The notes below the pieces were generated by a model. It was not told where the DNA came from and did no database searches. It was given only the letters and a program-made list of their open reading frames with translations. Both the position numbers and the translations under genes were made by a program. From JBBQFI01 sp038321775 (GTDB taxonomy: Bacteria; Verrucomicrobiota; Verrucomicrobiia; Chthoniobacterales; UBA10450): a stretch of 64,000 nucleotides of DNA. Numbering within the stretch: position 1 is the stretch's first letter; the number at the start of each line of letters is the position of its first letter. The stretch spans positions 372,001 through 436,000 of the forward strand of contig JBBQFI010000002.1 of assembly GCA_038321775.1 (NCBI GenBank), given 5' to 3'. Shown here piece after piece: positions 62,211 to 64,000 of the stretch.

Positions 62211-63061
62211 GCCGCGTAGGTTTGGAAAAAAATCTGCTCGAAGGTCGGTTGAAACGCGCGCCCGAACGTCTCGCCGATTTGAAAGCGCGGACTGATCTCG
62301 CGTTGATCGGCGCAATAAACTTCAACCTCGCGCCGGCCACATTTCTCGAGAAGCAATTGCACGGCGCCGGCCGCGAGCACGGGCGTGTTGCAATCGCGAC
62401 TGAGATGACCAAGCACAACGCGCTCAATCTTTCCCGGCAACAACTGCTCGATTACGCCCGCCGCCGCAACGTTCGAAAGATGTCCGTGCCGCGATTGGAT
62501 GCGTTGCTTCACCGGCCACGGGCGATGCGGATCATTCTGCAACATTTTTTCGTCATGATTCGTTTCGATGACGAGCGTTTGCACCTGGCGCAGACGTTCC
62601 ACTAACATTTTGGTCGGATAGCCGAGATCGGTGATGAAGCCGAGCGCGCTTTTTCCGGCGTGAAAAGCGAACCCGACCGGATCGACCGCGTCGTGCGGAA
62701 CGGGAAACGTTTGCACCGTAATGTCACAGATCGAAAACTCGGCGCCGGTATGAAAAAGGCGCCAGTTACGATGTGCGCCTAACGAGTCGCAACCATAACG
62801 AATCGCTTCGGCGGTGAGCGCGTTGCAATAAATCGGGATTTGATATTTGCGGCAGAGCACTTCCAAACCGCAGACATGATCGCCGTGTTCGTGCGTGAGA
62901 AGAACGCCATCGAGTTGTTCGATTCTAACGCCGCAAAGCTCGAGTCGCGTCAGGATTTGGCGCGCGCTTAATCCGCCGTCGATCAAGAGGCGGCAATGAT
63001 CAGTCGAAACGAGCGCGCAATTCCCGGCGCTTCCGCTGCCGAGAATCGTGAGGCTGAACAT
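62207..63061 (-). CDS. MBL-fold metallo-hydrolase, YycJ/WalJ-like
   Basis: The 284-residue protein begins FSLTILGSGSAGNCALV and has the THEHGDHVCGL metal motif, DLGYPT and HLSRD, typical of the YycJ-like beta-lactamase-fold group, which acts as a nuclease in some Firmicutes. The ATG at 63061 fits this N-terminus; the 10 residues of the longer frame are rejected. It is first in a three-gene operon with the acetyltransferase and transglutaminase-like genes. Confidence 0.85.
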   Translation of the reverse strand: MFSLTILGSGSAGNCALVSTDHCRLLIDGGLSARQILTRLELCGVRIEQLDGVLLTHEHGDHVCGLEVLCRKYQIPIYCNALTAEAIRYGCDSLGAHRNWRLFHTGAEFSICDITVQTFPVPHDAVDPVGFAFHAGKSALGFITDLGYPTKMLVERLRQVQTLVIETNHDEKMLQNDPHRPWPVKQRIQSRHGHLSNVAAAGVIEQLLPGKIERVVLGHLSRDCNTPVLAAGAVQLLLEKCGRREVEVYCADQREISPRFQIGETFGRAFQPTFEQIFFQTYAA

Positions 63062-63112
63062 TGCGCAATCTTTAATCGACTGCGATCGCAATCACAAATT
63101 GAAACGCAGTTA

Positions 63113-63832
63113 TCAATCGCGGTCGCACAAGGCGCGCGGCGTTTCGACATTCATCAACGCGAGAATGCGCTCCTTCTTCGCGCCGTAATCGAGCGAGCGA
63201 AATCTACGAATTTCGTCCAACCGGCGCATGCCGTTGAGCGTATCGAGAAATTGGGTGTAGCTCGATGCCAGCTCCGTCGTTTCAAGATAACGGCCACGCA
63301 GGTTAGCATCGTGAAACGCACCGGGATTCTGGCGCGCGAAAAGATGAAAGCGCAACCAGCGACGATCGGTCCGCGAAACCTTTTGCGTCTTGCGAAAAAA
63401 CGCGACGAACAAAAGGAGCACGAGATAAGTATCGACCTGCGCCTGAAGTTCGAGATTGCGCGCAAATTCCTCCGACTCGATTTCGCGCAGGCCCGTCTTG
63501 AACTGCAACGCCGCGTGCAAGGCGTGATTGATTTCTTCCACGAAGACGATGAGCGAACGGATGTTCGCATCATTGAGCGCGGCGCGCGGATCGTGTTGCT
63601 CGAGTTGTTCGATCAACCAGCGCGAATAATAAATGCCGACATAGAGCCGATCGTCGGCATGCCGCAAAAAAGTGCGGGCGAGTTCGCTTAGCTCGCGCGC
63701 GGACGCTCCGGCTACTTTGCTCAACTGCGCGCAACGGGCGCGATCGATCAAGCAATCTTCCAGATTGATTCCGACCTGGGCGTAGGTGCGTTCGAAAAGT
63801 TTTTGGATCTGACTGAAAAGCGTTTCGTTCAC
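63113..63832 (-). CDS. Helical hypothetical protein
   Basis: The 239-residue protein is mostly helical and soluble, with one hydrophobic stretch (TYLVLLLFVAFFRKTQK) that is probably a buried helix. It starts at a GTG overlapping the stop of the upstream partial gene (GTGA). I do not recognise a family. The coupling to that gene suggests the two products act together. Confidence 0.65.
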   Translation of the reverse strand: MNETLFSQIQKLFERTYAQVGINLEDCLIDRARCAQLSKVAGASARELSELARTFLRHADDRLYVGIYYSRWLIEQLEQHDPRAALNDANIRSLIVFVEEINHALHAALQFKTGLREIESEEFARNLELQAQVDTYLVLLLFVAFFRKTQKVSRTDRRWLRFHLFARQNPGAFHDANLRGRYLETTELASSYTQFLDTLNGMRRLDEIRRFRSLDYGAKKERILALMNVETPRALCDRD

Positions 63833-64000
63833 AACAACAGGGAAGCGTTTTCGTTTTCATCCAAGTTCAGCAATTGATCGGAGAGTTGATTGAGCGCGAG
63901 GCGAACATCGCGAAAGCGATCGGCCAATTCCTCGAAGACATCGTTCAGGTCGCAGCGGCGCGCGGTCGCGTGGGATGAGACCAGTTGATAATTGGTGCGA
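63829..64000 (-). CDS. C-terminal part of a helical hypothetical protein (truncated by the window edge)
   Basis: The minus-strand frame ending at TGA 63829-63831 is open to the window edge and codes for the last 56 residues of a protein ending NENASLLL. The visible part is helical, with VFEELADRFRDVRLALNQL giving a coiled-coil-like heptad pattern. Its stop overlaps the GTG of the next gene, which supports a real coding frame. The rest lies outside the window. Confidence 0.6.
   Translation of the reverse strand, partial: RTNYQLVSSHATARRCDLNDVFEELADRFRDVRLALNQLSDQLLNLDENENASLLL

Overview
The window looks like a chromosomal segment of a soil-type member of the Verrucomicrobia, most likely Spartobacteria/Chthoniobacterales. 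The placement rests on three things recognised by eye: a four-gene pseudopilin block of the Verru_Chthon cassette type (10.3-16.0 kb), a secreted protein with a Thr-Pro linker and repeated RALGPSL modules (37.8-38.9 kb), and an alternative complex III cluster with an A-type cytochrome oxidase. No marker gene was compared with a database, so the placement is an inference.

Layout. 0-1.8 kb: end of an ExbB-ExbD-TonB-like energy transduction operon and a small zinc-ribbon membrane protein, followed by a GuaB3-type IMP dehydrogenase relative and fabF. 4.3-10.0 kb, minus strand: a compact five-gene operon joining a TPR/MshEN protein, a PilB/GspE ATPase, a large protein ending in a roadblock domain, an MglA GTPase and an MglB-like roadblock protein; this looks like a pilus or secretion motor with its polarity switch. 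10.3-16.0 kb, plus strand: the pseudopilin cassette. 16.0-19.5 kb: small hypothetical genes, a sulfite-oxidase-like molybdoenzyme, a UvrB/UvrC-motif protein and several intergenic repeat families. 19.6-26.5 kb: a Xer recombinase, a membrane-anchored protein, an isolated nuoA, a Dabb-domain protein, an unusual glycosyltransferase and rmlA. 26.5-30.2 kb: a second, divergent pseudopilin cluster.

30.2-51.0 kb is the respiratory core, all on the minus strand except two inserted plus-strand genes. Reading from 51 kb leftwards: alternative complex III (actA-F), two small proteins, a CcoN-like protein, a CcoO-like cytochrome and a further cytochrome c. Then come coxA, coxC, a subunit IV, two small proteins, coxB, ctaA, ctaB and sco. 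Most neighbouring genes overlap by 4 bases or lie within a few bases. The CcoN-like protein keeps the two histidines of the low-spin heme but has lost the heme b3 and CuB ligands, so it probably does not reduce oxygen and may instead carry electrons between complex III and the aa3-type oxidase. I regard this as the most interesting biological signal in the window.

51-64 kb: a secreted amidohydrolase followed in frame by a 21-bp repeat array, a lysine 2,3-aminomutase-like enzyme, an HtrA protease, small membrane proteins, a tRNA-Val, an excisionase-type HTH fused to a receiver domain, a methyltransferase overlapping fumC, and a set of small housekeeping or hypothetical genes ending in a partial gene at the right edge.

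Two sequence-level patterns cut across the annotation. The 10-mer CTCGTTAGGC occurs 14 times exactly on the two strands, with at least 15 shorter copies, mostly inside genes; this is far above chance and recalls DNA uptake or chromosome-architecture signals. Two intergenic arrays have a period of 21 bp, which is two turns of B-DNA.
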